DNA from: Bacteroidales bacterium
GTDB lineage: Bacteria > Bacteroidota > Bacteroidia > Bacteroidales > F082
Length of the DNA: 64,000 nt
Direction of reading: 5' to 3'
Assembly: GCA_016290215.1 (NCBI GenBank)
Contig: JAEETH010000005.1
Coordinates: 41,169 to 105,168, forward strand
The notes under the pieces were generated by a model. That model made no database searches. It saw only the letters and a program-made list of their open reading frames with translations, and was not told the origin of the DNA. The position numbers and the translations under genes are program-made. Shown here piece by piece: positions 13,401 through 18,865 of the stretch (its first letter is position 1; each line of letters opens with the position of its first letter).

Positions 13401-15164
13401 TATAGGATGAATGCCGCAGGCGATGGCTTTGTAGCGGATACCTCGGGTGCCATAGCCCCTATGGAAGGGGTTTTCTACCAAGCATCGGAGAATGGCACTG
13501 TCTACTTCGTTAGGGCAGACAACACTTCGCAGATACCGACCTTCACGATAAGCGTTTCCGCCAGCCCAAGCGATGGTGGCTCGGTAAGCGGCGGAACTTA
13601 TAGGCAAGGACAAATCATTACCCTTAGGGCCACGGCCAATGATGGCTTTACTTTCGTGAATTGGACGGAGAACGGTGAAATGGTTTCCACTGACGTCAAC
13701 TATACCTTTACGGTGGATGGCGATAGAGTTTTGGTAGCTAATTTCACTGGCGACCACGCCTACGTCGACCTTGGCCTGCCGAGCGGTCTGTTGTGGGCCA
13801 CCTGCAATGTGGGCGCCACAAGTTCTGAGGGCTACGGCGACTACTTTGCCTGGGGCGAGACGGAACCCAAGGACACTTACAACTGGAGCACCTACCAATA
13901 CTGCATGGGCAGCAACAACACGCTAACCAAGTACTGCAACAACGCTAATTACGGCTACAACGGCTTCACCGACAACCTGACCACCCTGCTACCCGAGGAC
14001 GACGCTGCCACGGCCAACTGGGGCTCTGACTGGCGTGTGCCCACTCAAGAGGAATGGCAGGAACTTCTCGACAACACGACCCATACTTGGACAACCCAAA
14101 ACGGCGTGAACGGACAACTCTTCACCGCTGCTAACGGCAACAGTCTCTTCCTGCCCGCTGCCGGCTACCGCTGGTACGATGAGCTTCGCTACGCTGGCAG
14201 CTACGGCGACTACTGGTCGAGTTCGCTGGGCATCCCGGACTACGCGTGGTACTTCCGCTTCCTTTCGAGCAACGCCTACATGAGCAACTACGGCTACCGC
14301 TACTACGGTCGGTCTGTCAGAGCGGTGCGTTCCGCTTCTCAGAACACTTCCTTTCTTATTGATGCTATTGTCAGTCCAAGCGAAGGCGGCACAGTGACAG
14401 GCACTGGTAACTACACTGAAGGCAGCACCTGCACCTTGACTGCCACGGCCAACGATGGCTTTATTTTCGTGAATTGGACGGAGAACGGTGAAATGGTTTC
14501 CACTGACGTCAACTATACCTTTACGGTGGATGGCGATAGAGTTTTGGTAGCTAATTTCACTGGCGACCACGCCTACGTTGACCTCGGCCTGCCGAGCGGC
14601 CTATTGTGGGCCACCTGCAATGTGGGTGCCGACACACCCGAGGGCTATGGTGATTACTTTGCTTGGGGCGAGACCCAGCCGAAGGATTACTACGACTGGA
14701 GCACCTACCAGTACTGCATGGGCAGCAGCACCACGCTGACCAAGTATTGCAACGAAGCCAGCTACGGTTACAATGGCTTCACCGACAACCTGACCACCCT
14801 GTTGCCCGAGGACGACGCCGCCACAGCCAACTGGGGTAGCGATTGGCGTATGCCCACCAATGAGGAATGGCAGGAACTTCTCGACAACACGACCAACACA
14901 TGGACAACCCAGAACGGCGTGAACGGACGACTTTTCACCGCCTCGAACGGCAACAGTCTCTTCCTGCCCGCCGCTGGCTTACGCTACGATAGCATTCTCA
15001 ACGCTGCTGGCAGTTGGGGCGACTACTGGTCGAGTTGGCTCGGCACGGACAGCCCGCGCGACGCGTGGAGCTTCGACTTCCATTCGGGCGGATTCAGCGT
15101 GTATCATAACAACGTCCGCGGCCTCGGTCGGAGTGTGCGTCCAGTTCGTTCAGCTCAGAACTAA
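1440..15164 (+). CDS. Giant mosaic surface protein with 13 InlB-type repeats and three FISUMP/DUF1566-like domains
   Basis: About 4,574 aa. The ATG at 1440 is preferred over 1392 because it places a signal peptide (MKRALHTSLIVLML to TIAQ) at the very N-terminus. Order by residue: PPC-like beta-sandwich 139-290; three divergent InlB B-repeats 296-510; two Cys-containing CDS-type repeats 516-609; an FN3-like domain 618-704; Ig-like and carboxypeptidase-regulatory-like modules 707-1357; proline-rich linker 1374-1411; a helical region 1414-1714; beta-rich 1718-2135; FISUMP-like domain 2201-2460; two DSYGDGW/Y domains; two lectin-like domains 2789-3184; a segment shared with the upstream gene 3761-4031; and two FISUMP-like domains ending in GRSVRAVR and GRSVRPVR. 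InlB repeats separate most modules. No type IX secretion C-terminal domain was recognised. Probably an exported adhesin or binding protein; its ligand is unknown. A promoter box and a strong terminator bracket it as a single-gene unit. Confidence 0.9.
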   Translation: MKRALHTSLIVLMLSVVGMTKTIAQQPQQIKVSDINLSNIKTIEERVFIVHSILEKGYYCYTNTRLPNTIDIYVSSDASDELSDFGFFYDHLLYEQLNEFSSLDKTMRGELFVQWRQGVDSEVFRTIYEDFTRGIASENATCETALPFTANGAFSFSAGVNSSSPCGDVYNASCSDPYKCSGTPGQSSSCLSTAPNPAFYYIRITSPGDLNIYLESTPSVDIDFDCWGPFDDITTACGQLSCSNIVDCSYSSSHIENCHINNAQTGEYYILLITNYSNRPCEISFENTGTGSGGDILITTEASPIEGGTVTGTGFYSTGETCTVSAIANSGYIFVNWTENGTPVSTNATYTFSVTGNRALVANFRLSCSVTATSSPSEGGTVAGSGVYAQGTSCTLTATPSLGFSFVNWMESDTVVSTEPNISFTAYYDRTFVANFEIIMHHINVEASHSAAGSVSGGGDYQEGFYATVSAQPNEGFEFFHWTENGASVSTNPNYMFAVWAPRNLVADFKMQITDTMAYTCNTFNWHGHTYSSSGVYYDTLSSYLGIDSIVALHLTVYPSYHYEYTETECGNYFWEGVVYSESGDYSREYQSVYGCDSTFTLHLTILPVRSLGNFTYMSPANNYIDRYTDMDFYWDAIPNANCYDFYFWQGEGGKPNTPMAANITSHSYQVGGLTHGATYHWCVVAKNECEENESATRTFTCQLNPSMTVVPNGWYDFGEVEVGESLIRTISVSGTALTEDISYTYLDNAWGHDAEFFTITPSNWNPTSGGLLHVTFTPEATQLYYNVGIRIASGVFVDTLYFAGSLADRYVFTTNVEGEIYSSNDEITITGHVEDILGNAVSNMGVNVYLIVMGTRITLPTVSDSNGNYTVTYTPRYSESGYYQVGSCAYGYNSNDIHDAFDIPGMSPVSSDFIIWQPYQYETLTGMVEIRNRSRIPINNIQINSISLPNGCSVSFTGVTDLGPLETGQLYYTVTGAQVTSGNSYEEALFQVAADNGLTMNMTCYYYCRQRRGTLDVYPTSIATSMKRYNQKVLSFQIANNGNGETGPITISLPNVEWMSLMGSDTLESLPVGDSCAFSIILAPDENVNLVQYTGSIAVNSANGNGISIPYVIDATSDSTGVLRVDVTDDNTYNGNGDHLAGAFVQLKGYYSLEIVSEGETDENGLFIVENVSEGYYYLTIHATEHKNYEAGIIYIEGGKTNYQNIYLQYQAISYSWVVIPTEIEDEYEFELVADIKTNVPVPVVTVDCPSRIDTLAYGDTIQFNLMVTNQGLVDAYETQLTMPTEFPEYDFIPMIDFIDTLQAKTSVLIPCIVTRTQRNRFDIGNYHCNIGKGRTVSGYWCNSKKEWVEFSFTFRFRVHCDYSGPDNPIVNFPPLLPPTPTPPPTYCPECIPTPPPSGPEHWPWPTDPTNGFDDIATVSQDCTPCWKVAASSVFHAIEAFTGVPIGAFVDFGVYWNENTSYYRDIIHNVKTNPTSLLTQVGPDAMALKDCISATATIPSHFAPSYGWRYNLYKARLAFQEHTSSLSSAASGLASIVSIISRLSECITFSIRDDSEMSIVMDQLEHSVNYYQSALNEMTNLFHDEEWLEEENFDNFVSNFQAVIDTSNYMISSQAAQYLKDVCELTNVNDSIIQRFVDRWNRSVQYWNEDIYTIADLPEGYNDDFIQLDSLMVLPAIEANGAASAYGFESLSDMYNSALDDVYFAVQDHKTDVCAKISVSFKQTMTMTREAFEGTLKIFNGHATDPMQDINVDIVVKDANGVDRTDLFQINVTSLNDITGVDGTGILDAQTEGFAQFLMIPTIEAAPDTTKIYYFGGSFSFLDPFSGSVMTYDLYPVQLKVNPGPNLHVDYFISRHIISDDPLTDTIEAAEPAELAMMISNVGAGNANNVYLQSAQPQIIENQNGLLISFDIVAAAMNGVPRSLGLIDIPFGTIESHSAGIAEWYFTSTLMARVVHSTPHVIHNDSYGNPKLSLVTELNSHELIKAIKAYGSLEDGINDFFVNETADFSHTPDKIYFSNGGTTDVSKINGAETEGILSNTNNVILLHVNPIKVGWNYACVDDPANGLRQILSCTRDDGQVIPLSNVWISHVTMLDEGAPVHENKLHIVDTLSTREMTTYTLYYDQDLHYDIAVTINPEEGGTVAGGGVYDVGEIVTLEAIPNEGYTFINWTENGEEVSTEAIYSFTVSGDRDLVANFDLNDTGLLSGLFSVNEHSQVNFSQGNLQYQASTNTWKFAEKQYDYVGSDNSNISETYGGWIDLFGWGTSGFNHGAVCYQPWSTSRTSSDYYAYGQYTYNLYDQTGQADWGYNAISNGGNMTHQWRTLTLDEWVYVLNIRSTTSGIRYAKAQVNNVNGLILLPDNWSASTYSLSNTNQSGASYNSNVISATQWNTLEAAGAVFLPAAGCRIRVTLYGEGTWGGYWLASYKDSEAAYYVDFNDGYINTINTHYRSFGFSVRLVCPAENYSYTINTTANPEVGGGVSGGGAYEEGTTCTLTATANEGYTFTNWTENGVVVSTEATYSFTVMGDRNLVAYFVEGDVCAITFDLNDSYGDGWNGNYLVVSYGDITEQLTVESGSYASHTLQIPDGGHVELTWIPDSWIEECSFSVSYENGNVIYYGSNMSSGFSYGFDVDCVGMPATIFDIMATADPVNGGTVTGTGEFEYGSTCTLTATANEGYTFMYWTLNGNQVSSASVYSFIVTGDGNLVAHFTLPLNIATSANPAEGGTVSGFGSYDYGATCTLTATSNEGYVFLNWTENGTQVYKNPTYEFTVTRNRTLEANFISIASLLYVLSDDFNDGVINSDYWIASGPDIIEEDGMIKMQQNETDAYVALESVPMRIPSNNQIVIDRSFFVHEQLYNSYWGDHYYYGSLNIRFNGDEDNLIGICYYDDDYENRHGTYLINKQDGEVTETRICDATFDAWLSERIVLDLANETLTYYLNNAFVSTLNVPGIASQQMDYYTVWFNPYGWWTGHYHNMDYVNINVDDMFLLASLSDDFNDGVIAPELWTYTGNAVLEEDGLLKLQQNVTDQDVLLRSVDMQIPENGKVIMDRRFMVHYSYEYYYGRNTIRLNGDSNSFIQIDYIYTYYYDDSYHNDLKTGIYLITKLDGELSEVRLCDLSFDTWLTEYVEVDFTAGTLSYIMDTLVATVTIPGLAEQTVNYYNVEYGPYGWWTGHQHYMDYINITPESSSIIAATVEPADGGTVTGGGTFEFGQTCTLTATPNEGYNFMYWTENGVMVSSDAIYSFIVTGDRDLVANFSEGESVCNIVFDLYDSYGDGYTGNYLVVSYGGITEQFTVESGSFASYSREIATGSDISLSWIQGSYPEDCSFDIKFENGVLIYHGSNLNDGFQHELDINCAVANAPRLISAIAIPEEGGSVMGADIYEEGSTCTLTALPNEGYRFYYWAENGGIVSSEANYSFVVSANRELLGIFGPPLLISATANPTEGGTVSGAGEYDYNSTCTLTATANEGYTFMYWTENGQQVSSDATYSFTVTSSRNLVAHFSLPLTINLSVEPMEGGTATGSGIVDYGNTCTLTATPNPGYLFSYWTKNGNVVSYVSPYNFTVTENADYVAHFEVAPEEGICIGNPESANQYLPSYSVYNYTLSQQIYTASEIGTVGLINTLSFYNTGGTKTRNYDIYLVHTDKTTFESATDWITVTEVDHVYSGDVDMTQGYWTTIVLDTPFAYDGISNLAVVVDDNSGNWTGWPYMDCRVFNTNDVQAIQVYSDGTNYDPFNPSGYIGTRHSVKNQIILGFSSTCHFIIAGNWSTASNWSNGTLPQTVDEVFIDAPCQLDQDAKVAMLTVSGGQSLTLQSGQTLTVTNTLNNTSTLGLIIEDGAQLVHASENVSAMVKKNIAGHGTSNGKYCLISSPLTEAVDPEMSNVYHLLRGSYDLYDWLPSASDRLEWRNFKDNNFMMYPDGFGYLYANRNGVELNFPGILNPSRYRFGKAVSYDSSDTEHPGWNLIGNPFMCNAKLVNANNEPVSYYRMNAAGDGFVADTSGAIAPMEGVFYQASENGTVYFVRADNTSQIPTFTISVSASPSDGGSVSGGTYRQGQIITLRATANDGFTFVNWTENGEMVSTDVNYTFTVDGDRVLVANFTGDHAYVDLGLPSGLLWATCNVGATSSEGYGDYFAWGETEPKDTYNWSTYQYCMGSNNTLTKYCNNANYGYNGFTDNLTTLLPEDDAATANWGSDWRVPTQEEWQELLDNTTHTWTTQNGVNGQLFTAANGNSLFLPAAGYRWYDELRYAGSYGDYWSSSLGIPDYAWYFRFLSSNAYMSNYGYRYYGRSVRAVRSASQNTSFLIDAIVSPSEGGTVTGTGNYTEGSTCTLTATANDGFIFVNWTENGEMVSTDVNYTFTVDGDRVLVANFTGDHAYVDLGLPSGLLWATCNVGADTPEGYGDYFAWGETQPKDYYDWSTYQYCMGSSTTLTKYCNEASYGYNGFTDNLTTLLPEDDAATANWGSDWRMPTNEEWQELLDNTTNTWTTQNGVNGRLFTASNGNSLFLPAAGLRYDSILNAAGSWGDYWSSWLGTDSPRDAWSFDFHSGGFSVYHNNVRGLGRSVRPVRSAQN
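12722..13530 (+). repeat. Segment duplicated from the end of the upstream surface-protein gene
   Basis: Bases 12722-13530 and 361-1165 align along their whole length at both DNA and protein level, for example QLDQDA, LTVTNTLNNTST, LIIEDGAQL, DLYDWLPSA and DTEHPGWNLIGNPF in the same order. In the upstream gene this segment is the C-terminus. Here it is followed by further InlB and FISUMP modules, so the two neighbouring genes exchanged or duplicated a module. Confidence 0.85.
13640..15150 (+). repeat. Tandem duplication of an InlB repeat plus FISUMP-like domain
   Basis: Two units, about 13640-14335 and 14448-15150. The junction stretch 13655-13765 is almost base-for-base identical to 14463-14573, and the first two thirds of the FISUMP-like domains are very similar. 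The last 60 or so codons before SVR.VR differ strongly between the copies while YWSS and the terminal motif are kept. Confidence 0.85.
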
Positions 15165-15194
15165 CCTTTGTTTGTTCCGTCACGGGCACGGGTG

Positions 15195-15257
15195 AAAAAG
15201 TTGGCGAGCAGGGTGCCTGCGGCAGCAAGCTACCTAGCCCTGCTCGGCAACTTTTTT
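15195..15257 (+). terminator. Long-stem terminator after the giant surface-protein gene
   Basis: An 18-pair arm (15195-15213 with 15238-15256, one mismatch) closes a 24-base loop that holds a small inner hairpin. A-rich on the left and T6 on the right, so it could work in both directions between the convergent genes. Confidence 0.8.
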
Positions 15258-15275
15258 GTTGCTTCTTGCCGATAG

Positions 15276-15403
15276 GAGATTCCCTTTGGGAATGGAAAGG
15301 AGGTTGTTATTAAAAAGCGGCGGCCAATGGAACCTACGAATGGTAAGTGTCATTAGCCGCCGCATTATAAAATGAGGCTAACTCCATTCCCAAAGGGAAT
15401 CCC
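15276..15403. repeat. Nested inverted-repeat element between convergent genes
   Basis: Outer 20-base arms 15276-15295 and 15384-15403 are complementary with one mismatch, and each arm is itself a small palindrome (ATTCCCTTTGGGAAT). Inner 13-base arms 15317-15329 and 15351-15363 pair with one mismatch. The whole 128-base unit looks like a small non-autonomous repeat, although a double terminator is possible. Confidence 0.7.
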
Positions 15404-15411
15404 AATAAGCC

Positions 15412-16791
15412 TTACTTCTTCTTTACATAATCGTTCATCTTCGCCTTGCCCCAAATCACCTCCATGATTTTGAGGGATTCATGCACGTCCATGTTGCCTC
15501 GGGCTTCAAGGTTGCGCTGGATGAACACGCAGTCGGTGAGTTCGGCGTTGTCGCAGACGATGTCGCGAGCCAAGGCATCGCAAGTGGGCGCGCCACAAAT
15601 GCCGCAGTCGGTCTGGGGCAGACGGGCACGGTATTCGTCAATCTTCTTCATCTTCTCCAAAGCCACTGCGATGTTGTCGTCCAAAACGAGCATGGAACGC
15701 GGCTTGATTTCGCCAACCTTCATGTTTCGCATCAGATAGTTACGTTCTTCCACCAACTCGTGGTCCTTGGTCTGCTCACCCTTGCGCTCACGGTCGGCGA
15801 TTTTTCGGGCACGACCAAACACGCGTTCGCACATCAGGAAACGGTTGTCGCAGGTCAGGATGCCGCCCGGACAGCTTTGGTCGCAGGCACGAAGCTCAAG
15901 GAAATCAACATTTTCGATTTCTTCGTTCTCCACTTTTTCCAAAAACTCGATGACATTATGGATTTCGTCGATGGAGTAGGAGTGTTGTGCATCCGAGAGA
16001 CGGCGCTCGCCATTGGTCAAAGAGGTTAAGACGCCATCGGCGGAGAGTTGCGACACTGGCAGCTTCTGTTCCTTGTAGCCATGACCTTGTTTCTTGATTT
16101 CATGGTAAACACGGTTGTAGAGCGAGTCCATATTGATGACACCGTCAACCATCGATTTCTCTTCACCTACGGGGCTTTTCACTGCAGCAATCTTTGCCGC
16201 GCAGGGCGTGATGTAAAAGATGCCGATTTGGTCGTCTTTGATTTCCATTTCTTCCTTGATTTTACGGCGGATGTACATGGCCGTGATGTCAAGCGGTGCG
16301 CGCAAGGGGATGAGGTTTTCGGTCAGACCGGGAAACTTCACCTGGATAAGGCGAACGATGGCCGGACAGAAGGTCGAAATGAGCGGCCTGATGTCGGGGT
16401 TTTCGGCGGCGTACTTGTTTTTGGCTGCCGTATAGATGGGAATGGAAGACTCGGTCTCCAACACGTGGGTGAAGCCCAACTCTTTGAGGATGCCGTAGAT
16501 ACGCGACACGGTAATGTCGTTGGGAAACTGCCCAAAGAAGACGGCAGGGATGAGGGCAACTCGGATGGGATAGTTGAAGATGTCCTCAAAGTCGTCTTGT
16601 TCGATATAAATGGAGCGAGTGGGGCAGACCTTGAAGCAGTTGCCGCAGTCAACGCAACGGTCGGGCATCAGGACGGCCTTGCCATCGCGCACGCGCAATG
16701 CCTCGGTGGGACAAATCTTCATGCAGCGCGAACAGCCGATGCAAGTGTCTTCGTCTATTTTCAGGGCGTGGAAGAACGGGGTCTTTTCCAT
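15412..16791 (-). CDS. [FeFe]-hydrogenase-like iron-sulfur protein, group D-like
   Basis: 459 aa. Two N-terminal [4Fe-4S] motifs (CIGCSRCMKICP and CVDCGNCFKVCP, residues 18-55) precede a hydrogenase large-subunit domain with the three cluster motifs changed: STFCPAI, ITPCAAK and RACDQSCPGG. The Cys that relays protons in catalytic enzymes is Phe here. A C-terminal CGICGAPTC iron-sulfur motif (residues about 400-430) follows. This layout fits hydrogenase homologues usually found beside DRTGG, HATPase and PHP genes and thought to be regulatory or of unknown role. It is the last gene of a minus-strand group with the RsbW-like and DRTGG genes just upstream. Whether it binds an H-cluster cannot be told from sequence alone. 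Confidence 0.85.
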   Translation of the reverse strand: MEKTPFFHALKIDEDTCIGCSRCMKICPTEALRVRDGKAVLMPDRCVDCGNCFKVCPTRSIYIEQDDFEDIFNYPIRVALIPAVFFGQFPNDITVSRIYGILKELGFTHVLETESSIPIYTAAKNKYAAENPDIRPLISTFCPAIVRLIQVKFPGLTENLIPLRAPLDITAMYIRRKIKEEMEIKDDQIGIFYITPCAAKIAAVKSPVGEEKSMVDGVINMDSLYNRVYHEIKKQGHGYKEQKLPVSQLSADGVLTSLTNGERRLSDAQHSYSIDEIHNVIEFLEKVENEEIENVDFLELRACDQSCPGGILTCDNRFLMCERVFGRARKIADRERKGEQTKDHELVEERNYLMRNMKVGEIKPRSMLVLDDNIAVALEKMKKIDEYRARLPQTDCGICGAPTCDALARDIVCDNAELTDCVFIQRNLEARGNMDVHESLKIMEVIWGKAKMNDYVKKK

Positions 16792-16887
16792 AGTTTTAAG
16801 TTGTTAGTTGTTCAGTTGTCAGTTGTTCTGTTAGGCATGTCATCCCTGCAAAGGCTTGTGAGGGAGCGGGGATCTATGCCGGCTTAT

Positions 16888-17301
16888 TCAGGTAAAATTC
16901 ACCTCCATCTCGACGGTGGTGCCAACACCAACGGTAGAGGTCACGTTCAATTTGTCGACATTCTTCTGGATGTTCGGCAAGCCCATACCCGCGCCAAAGC
17001 CCATGTTGCGGACCTCGGGCGAGGCGGTGGAATTGCCTTCCTGCATGGCCCAGTCGATGTCGGGGATGCCGGGGCCGGTGTCCACGACCTTGACGGTAAT
17101 CTTGTCGGGTTCGATGTCAGCGTAGATGGTGCCACCGTAAGCATGAGCGATGGCGTTGACTTCAGCCTCGTATAAGGCAACGACCACCCGCTTGACAATC
17201 TGAGGGCTGATATTGAGCTGCTTCAAGGTCTTCTTGATGGCGCTCGATGCGGCTCCCGCGTTTACGAAGTCCGCTTCATATACTTGATATTCTAAGTGCA
17301 T
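16888..17301 (-). CDS. RsbW/RsbT-like ATP-binding protein (anti-sigma/serine kinase family)
   Basis: 137 aa from the ATG at 17301 (a TTG lies nine bases upstream). A single HATPase_c domain shows the N box EAEVNAIAHA, G1 DTGPGIPD and G2 GFGAGMGLPNI, with no dimerisation or receiver domain, as in partner-switching kinases. It lies 22 bases after the DRTGG gene and 96 bases before the hydrogenase homologue, so the three are probably co-transcribed. It may phosphorylate or sequester a partner that also responds to redox state. No STAS-domain antagonist is in the window, so its target is unknown. Confidence 0.85.
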   Translation of the reverse strand: MHLEYQVYEADFVNAGAASSAIKKTLKQLNISPQIVKRVVVALYEAEVNAIAHAYGGTIYADIEPDKITVKVVDTGPGIPDIDWAMQEGNSTASPEVRNMGFGAGMGLPNIQKNVDKLNVTSTVGVGTTVEMEVNFT

Positions 17302-17323
17302 GGCGTTCAATTTTGGTTAGACA

Positions 17324-17668
17324 TCAGAAAATGGGCAACATGCCCGCTTTGAAGAGCAGTCCGCAGGCCTTGAACATGGAGAAGTCGCTTTCCATGACCA
17401 CCATGCCTTCGTCCTCGGCCTCCTCAATCATCTCCTCGGTGGCTTTCTTGCGTCTGACGAGGACGATGATGTCGAGGTTGCCCATCTCGCAGGTGCGGAT
17501 GGTCTGCATGTTGCAGAGACCGGTCAAAATGACGGGGTTGTAGTCGCCGAGGGTGAGCACGTCGCTCATCAGGTCGGAGGCGAAGGCGGTTTCGTGTTCT
17601 TCGTCCAAACGGTCTTCGCCGCAACGCACCGTGGCGTTCAAAAGTTCAGATATTTCTCTGAGTTTCAT
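17324..17668 (-). CDS. DRTGG-domain protein, copy 1
   Basis: 114 aa, the size of a lone DRTGG domain, the ligand-binding-type module known from HPr kinase and phosphotransacetylase proteins. Conserved features are ASDLMSDVLTLG near residue 30 and LTGLCNMQTIRTCEM near residue 50. It heads the group RsbW-like ATPase and hydrogenase homologue. A paralogue lies at 21404-21739. It is probably a small sensor or scaffold in redox signalling; the ligand is unknown. Confidence 0.8.
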   Translation of the reverse strand: MKLREISELLNATVRCGEDRLDEEHETAFASDLMSDVLTLGDYNPVILTGLCNMQTIRTCEMGNLDIIVLVRRKKATEEMIEEAEDEGMVVMESDFSMFKACGLLFKAGMLPIF

Positions 17669-17672
17669 TTTA

Positions 17673-17814
17673 TTGTTGAATTGTTGTATTGTTTAATCGT
17701 TTAATTGACTACGTCGAATCTTTGATTTGTTGGTTTGTTGACTCGGGACTTCGGAACGCGGGACGTAGGACTTTTTGTCGCTTTGCGTCATCGCGAGGAA
17801 CGAAGCGATCCAGA
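17673..17814. repeat. Composite intergenic repeat block
   Basis: Three repeat types follow one another: a TTGTTGAATTGTTG-type low-complexity stretch (17673-17707), a GACTCGGGAC-type piece (17740-17779) as in the other intergenic elements of this window, and a half palindrome GTCATCGCGAGGAACGAAGC-type unit (17784-17814) related to 61615-61726. Confidence 0.65.
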
Positions 17815-17918
17815 GTGTCGCTGATGTTTAATTGCACAAAAATAAATCATTTTTGAATATTAGAACGGAATTTTATAATAAAAATCTCCCAATTCCACTT
17901 GTTTTTCCGATTTCTTTG

Positions 17919-17927
17919 TATATTTGC
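17919..17927 (+). promoter_or_regulatory. -7 box in front of a candidate structured RNA
   Basis: TATATTTGC matches TAnnTTTGC exactly. The next plus-strand start codon is 279 bases downstream, and the space is filled with paired structure. Confidence 0.6.
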
Positions 17928-17929
17928 CT

Positions 17930-18136
17930 CGGTTCTTATGGCGGATTCTGTGCCGCCGACATCAAGAAACACGAAGCGTTATGCTCGTCTTGTTGATGGA
18001 AACTTGAGAAATTTTCGCAGGCAAGTGAGTATAGTGGTTCGCGCGTTATGCGTGGGCTGTTATATGCATCTTCCTGCAAAGGTAATTCTCACGACCTCCA
18101 TCAAAAGACGTGGTATCGCAGTACCACGCTTCTTTT
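17930..18136 (+). ncRNA. Candidate structured non-coding RNA with own promoter and terminator
   Basis: Read by eye, the stretch folds as: a GGCGG/CCGCC hairpin (17940-17957); a CATCAAGA/TCTTGTTGATG hairpin; and a long interrupted rod TTGATGG/CCATCAA (17993-17999 with 18098-18104) enclosing GAGAA/TTCTC, ATT/AAT and GCAGG/CCTGC pairs. A perfect hairpin CGTGGTA/TACCACG (18109-18128) followed by T-rich sequence looks like a terminator. GCGTTATGC occurs in two hairpin loops (17976 and 18043). Size and rod shape recall 6S RNA, but no family was recognised; it could also be a long leader of the following lipoprotein gene. Basis: pairing seen directly, function inferred. Confidence 0.45.
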
Positions 18137-18205
18137 GTATGATTTGTCCTTTGTGGTGCTAGGAAGGAAATTATAGGTTGCGCCCGACACGAATTTAGGG
18201 GTGAA

Positions 18206-18685
18206 ATGATGAAAAAAATATCAAAAATCAAGTCATTACCAATTGCTTTATTTGCATTTGCTTTGTTTGCCATGACAAGTTGCACCAAAATCGATGACAG
18301 AGATCAGTTTGTTGGCACATACAGAATCAATGCAACAGGTTCTTATTCAATGGTGATAAATGGCCAAACTTACACTGAACCGATATCTTCAGCTAACAAT
18401 GCAACTTTAACTGTTACAAAATCTTCAAGTTCTGAAAACACAGTGTTTGTTTCTGGTTATTATAATGCGGAGGCAGATGTTGTAGGGAATACAATTACTA
18501 TTGACTCAGAAACGGATACACAAACTCAAGACGGCACTACAATAACTCTTACTGTTTCTCATAATAGAGGTACTCTATCTGGCAATACGCTTTCTTTCAC
18601 TAGTAATATCACCGGTAATGCCTATTATCAAGGTTATTCATACCCGATATATGGAAATATTAGTAATGTGGCATATAAACAATAG
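18206..18685 (+). CDS. Small exported lipoprotein of unknown function
   Basis: 159 aa. Lipoprotein signal with hydrophobic core and lipobox FAMTSC (Cys about residue 26), followed by a beta-rich, Thr/Ser-rich domain (FVGTYRIN, then repeated T.T and N.IT strands) that resembles lipocalin-like or DUF-type Bacteroidales lipoproteins in general shape. Two adjacent ATG codons start it. It stands alone on the plus strand inside the interrupted minus-strand signalling cluster, with a terminator at 18768-18800. No family was recognised. Confidence 0.75.
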   Translation: MMKKISKIKSLPIALFAFALFAMTSCTKIDDRDQFVGTYRINATGSYSMVINGQTYTEPISSANNATLTVTKSSSSENTVFVSGYYNAEADVVGNTITIDSETDTQTQDGTTITLTVSHNRGTLSGNTLSFTSNITGNAYYQGYSYPIYGNISNVAYKQ

Positions 18686-18767
18686 TATCTTCATTTCTAG
18701 AGCTTCAGCTTTTCATTTTAAAAAGTGTTGAATATCAGTTTTTCTATAAGAAATAGAAAAGCCAGAA

Positions 18768-18800
18768 AGAAGGCGCGGCATGCTTGTTGTGCCTTCTTTT
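18768..18800 (+). terminator. Terminator after the small lipoprotein gene
   Basis: AGAAGGC (18768-18774) pairs with GCCTTCT (18791-18797), followed by TTT. It lies 83 bases after the stop codon. Confidence 0.6.
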
Positions 18801-18848
18801 GGTATTATGCAGCCCATGCAAAATAATTCAAGGTTCAAGCAAATTTAG

Positions 18849-18857
18849 TACCTTTGC
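18849..18857 (+). promoter_or_regulatory. -7 box before a small ORF
   Basis: TACCTTTGC fits TAnnTTTGC. The ATG at 18866 begins nine bases later, so transcripts would be nearly leaderless, or translation starts at the ATG at 18908. Confidence 0.5.
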
Positions 18858-18865
18858 TATCGAAT

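Noticed and set aside
16048-17175. 375-codon plus-strand frame
   Set aside because: Antisense to the group D-like hydrogenase and RsbW-like genes, whose motifs are unmistakable on the other strand.
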